A DNA stretch of 6,390 nucleotides from Candidatus Portiera sp. (lineage in GTDB: Bacteria; Pseudomonadota; Gammaproteobacteria; CBDBNL01; JAAOII01). Under the pieces are notes generated by a model. That model did not search any database. It was not told the origin of the DNA and saw only the letters and a list, made by a program, of their open reading frames with translations. Made by a program: the position numbers and the translations under genes. Positions 4,477 through 6,390 of the stretch are shown here, one piece after another. Positions within the stretch are counted from its first letter, which is position 1, and each line of letters begins with the position of its first letter. The stretch is taken from contig JAAOII010000185.1 of assembly GCA_015163845.1 (NCBI GenBank), positions 1 through 6,390 on the forward strand. The letters are read 5' to 3'.

Positions 4477-6108
4477 ATAGGCCTGCAGAAGCTGTTTGCC
4501 ATAGGATGATTTTGGTTTAATCAAAATATTATTCGCCATTCCCGACTCCACCACTTCACCATTTTTAAGTATAATCGCTTGGTGACTTAAAGCAACTGCC
4601 AGACCAATATCATGGGTTATGAATATGTAACTCAACTGATGTTCTTTTTGTAAAGTCCTGAGTAAATCAACTATTTCTGATTGCACAGTGGCATCCAATG
4701 ACGAAGTCGGCTCATCCAATATCAAAAGATGGGGTTGCATTATCAATGCTCTTGCTATGGCTGCTCGTTGTCTTTGACCACCAGATAAAAACTGTGGATA
4801 CTTGTCAATCAATTTAGTGTCAAGTTGGACTTGACGCATCACTTGTTTGACTTTCTGTAATTCTGTTTGATTACTCATCCCTTTTTTCTTATGACCTATA
4901 TTCATCAGGTGCAGCCCCTCCGCTATACTTTGTTTAATAGTTAGACGAGGATTAAGTGAGGAAAAAGGATCTTGAAATATCATTTGCACCACTGGACGAA
5001 GATAACGCAGTTCCTTGCCCTTAATGTCATGCAACTGATATTGCTTAGTAGATTTAGAGGCAACGTCTGGCAATGAAAGGTATATTTCTCCGTTCCATTC
5101 ATCATCTTTGAGTAATCGCATCAATGCCATCGCCATGGAGGATTTACCACTACCACTCTCCCCAAGGATACCTAAGGTCTCCCCCTTTGCCAGTTCAAAA
5201 CTTAGTGGTTTAAGAGCATGAGTATATCCTTGAAGACGTCTGAGAATGCCTTTTCTTATAGGGTAATGAACAGCAAGCTTAGAGACCTGTAATAGCTTCT
5301 TGGATTTACCTGCTACAGAGGCCTTACCTAGTTTGCGTGCTGCCAATAATCTTTTAGTCCATGGATGACGCGGGCTCTTTAGCAACTTGTCTGATTTGCC
5401 CTCCTCTATAATCTGCCCACCATGCATCACATAGACCCTTTCTGTGAAATTCTCAACCATGCTGATGTCATGAGTTATTAATAACAAAGAAGTCCCCGAC
5501 TCGGCACATAGGGAACATAGTAACTTTAGCATCTGCACTCTAAGAGAAGCATCCAAGGCAGTTGTTGGCTCGTCAGCAATTAATAGTTGTGGCTTATGGG
5601 CAATCATTATAGCCATCAGGACTCTTTGCCTTTGACCACCAGAAAGCTGATGCGGATATTTGATAGAAACATCCTGATCCAAGTTAACTTTCCCAAGTAG
5701 AGTTTTTATTTTTTGGCTAAATTTCTCCTCACCTTGTTTATTGGCGTGGACCTTAATTGCTTCACCTATTTGTCTGCCTACAGTATGTAATGGATTAAGT
5801 GATGCTAAGGGCTCTTGGAATATCATCGCCATTTTTTTACCCCGCAATTTTTGTTTCTCCTTAGCGGAGGCATTTAGTAAATTATCCCCGTTGAATAGGA
5901 TCTTACCTTTGATTTGCATGGTCTCTGGTAATAGCCCCATTATGGCTGCAGCTGTCATACTCTTCCCTGAGCCACTCTCACCAACTAATCCGACTGCTTC
6001 TCCTTTAGCTATCCCCATACTAATGTCCTTTACAATTGGGGGAGCATTCGCTGGTAGTAAGCTAATATTATTAAGCTCCAGCAGATAATCTTTTTTACTT
6101 TTAAGCAT
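4468..6108 (-). CDS. yejF: Oligopeptide ABC transporter, fused double ATPase (YejF type)
   Basis: The 546-residue protein contains two complete ABC ATPase domains and would energise peptide import from the cytoplasmic face of the inner membrane. Domain 1: Walker A GESGSGKS 43-50, Q-loop Q98, signature LSGGQ 155-159, Walker B LLIADE 175-180, H-loop H213. Domain 2: GESGSGKS 316-323, Q379, LSGGQ 441-445, LLILDE 461-466, H499. Both sites therefore look catalytically competent. A YejF-like YPIRKGILRR segment (282-291) opens domain 2, and E. coli YejF (529 residues) has the same layout; DppD/DppF-type systems usually split these domains. In E. coli, YejABEF imports peptides and the antibiotic microcin C. 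The start lies 14 bases after the permease gene on the same strand, so the two are probably cotranscribed and translationally linked; only a weak GTAAG precedes the ATG. It could be another GsiA-like double ATPase, but the adjoining YejE argues for Yej. Confidence 0.93.
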   Translation of the reverse strand: MLKSKKDYLLELNNISLLPANAPPIVKDISMGIAKGEAVGLVGESGSGKSMTAAAIMGLLPETMQIKGKILFNGDNLLNASAKEKQKLRGKKMAMIFQEPLASLNPLHTVGRQIGEAIKVHANKQGEEKFSQKIKTLLGKVNLDQDVSIKYPHQLSGGQRQRVLMAIMIAHKPQLLIADEPTTALDASLRVQMLKLLCSLCAESGTSLLLITHDISMVENFTERVYVMHGGQIIEEGKSDKLLKSPRHPWTKRLLAARKLGKASVAGKSKKLLQVSKLAVHYPIRKGILRRLQGYTHALKPLSFELAKGETLGILGESGSGKSSMAMALMRLLKDDEWNGEIYLSLPDVASKSTKQYQLHDIKGKELRYLRPVVQMIFQDPFSSLNPRLTIKQSIAEGLHLMNIGHKKKGMSNQTELQKVKQVMRQVQLDTKLIDKYPQFLSGGQRQRAAIARALIMQPHLLILDEPTSSLDATVQSEIVDLLRTLQKEHQLSYIFITHDIGLAVALSHQAIILKNGEVVESGMANNILIKPKSSYGKQLLQAYNL

Positions 6109-6122
6109 CTGGTAACTTACGC

Positions 6123-6390
6123 TTAATTATTAATATTGGGATCAAATGAATTACGCAGTCCTTCACCTATGAATACCAACAACCCTAACATTGTAGTTAT
6201 TACCAAAAATGCTTCAATACCTATCCAATAGGCAGATACATTGGTCTTGGCTTGCAAAATAAGTTCCCCCAAGGACGGTGTTCCTGGCGGTAATCCATAA
6301 CCCAGAAAATCTAAAGAAGTTATTATTGTTATAGCTGAAGTGAAAACAAAAGGAATAGCAGTTAAACTTGCGACAGCTGCATTAGGCAAA
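6123..6390 (-). CDS. yejE: Peptide ABC transporter permease, YejE type, C-terminal part
   Basis: The last 88 codons of a permease run in from the right edge (first complete codon, TTG for leucine, at 6389-6387) and end with TAA at 6125-6123. No start lies in the window. The segment LPNAAVASLTAIPFVFTSAI is the start of a membrane-spanning region, and LDFLGYGLPPGTPSLGELI is the loop typical of the C-terminal part of OppC/DppC-family permeases, closest to E. coli YejE. A last hydrophobic helix (YWIGIEAFLVITTMLGLLVF) is followed by FIGEGLRNSFDPN, the usual ending of this family. YejE would pair with YejB in the inner membrane to form the peptide channel; yejB and the binding protein yejA would be expected to the right, outside the window. 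yejF follows after 14 bases. Confidence 0.9.
   Translation of the reverse strand, partial: LPNAAVASLTAIPFVFTSAITIITSLDFLGYGLPPGTPSLGELILQAKTNVSAYWIGIEAFLVITTMLGLLVFIGEGLRNSFDPNINN

Noticed and set aside
5741..6088. 115-codon plus-strand frame opposite yejF
   Set aside because: It overlaps the first ATPase domain of yejF, including Walker A, on the opposite strand; no independent support.
6387..6389. TTG at the right edge as a start codon for a small membrane protein
   Set aside because: The leucine falls within the conserved LPNA segment of a YejE-type permease, so the gene continues beyond the window and this is an internal codon.

Overview
The window is an AT-rich (roughly 40% GC by eye) bacterial chromosome segment that looks like ordinary core genome. 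GroEL keeps Escherichia coli residue numbering across most of its length, including D52, D87, C138, the apical-domain substrate-binding residues and D398, and it ends in a GGM-repeat tail. Together with a proteobacterial-style YejEF transporter and a def-fmt pair, this suggests a gamma- or beta-proteobacterium. The low GC and short intergenic gaps would fit a compact genome. I cannot name the genus. No mobile element, CRISPR array or phage gene is visible.

Layout. The plus strand opens with the 3' end of groES (to 199), followed by groEL (254-1906) with a clear Shine-Dalgarno sequence. Behind groEL are a small hairpin and a strong intrinsic terminator (1942-1985). Next come two tRNA genes, tRNA-Gly(GCC) at 2030-2101 and tRNA-Cys(GCA) at 2184-2254, neither encoding CCA. 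Then follow a stand-alone CinA C-terminal-domain protein of the PncC type (2352-2861), peptide deformylase def (2879-3391) and methionyl-tRNA formyltransferase fmt (3498-4466). The minus strand carries the C-terminal part of a YejE-type permease (entering from the right edge, stop at 6123) and a complete double-ATPase yejF (6108-4468). fmt and yejF converge with a single base between their stop codons.

How the genes relate. GroES and GroEL form the chaperonin. Fmt and Def are opposite ends of the formyl-methionine cycle: Fmt formylates initiator Met-tRNA and Def removes the formyl group from nascent proteins. PncC salvages nicotinamide mononucleotide. YejE and YejF are parts of an inner-membrane oligopeptide importer (YejABEF in E. 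coli) that also takes up the fMet-peptide antibiotic microcin C. No gap exceeds 300 bases. The intergenic gaps hold promoter-like hexamers, hairpins and short tandem repeats, which are listed.

No clearly new system is present. The details most worth a second look are a perfect TATAAT placed so that transcription of def would begin at or near its start codon, an EF-hand-like DxDxDG insert in PncC, paired hairpins with a duplicated arm behind groEL, and clustered short tandem repeats upstream of fmt.
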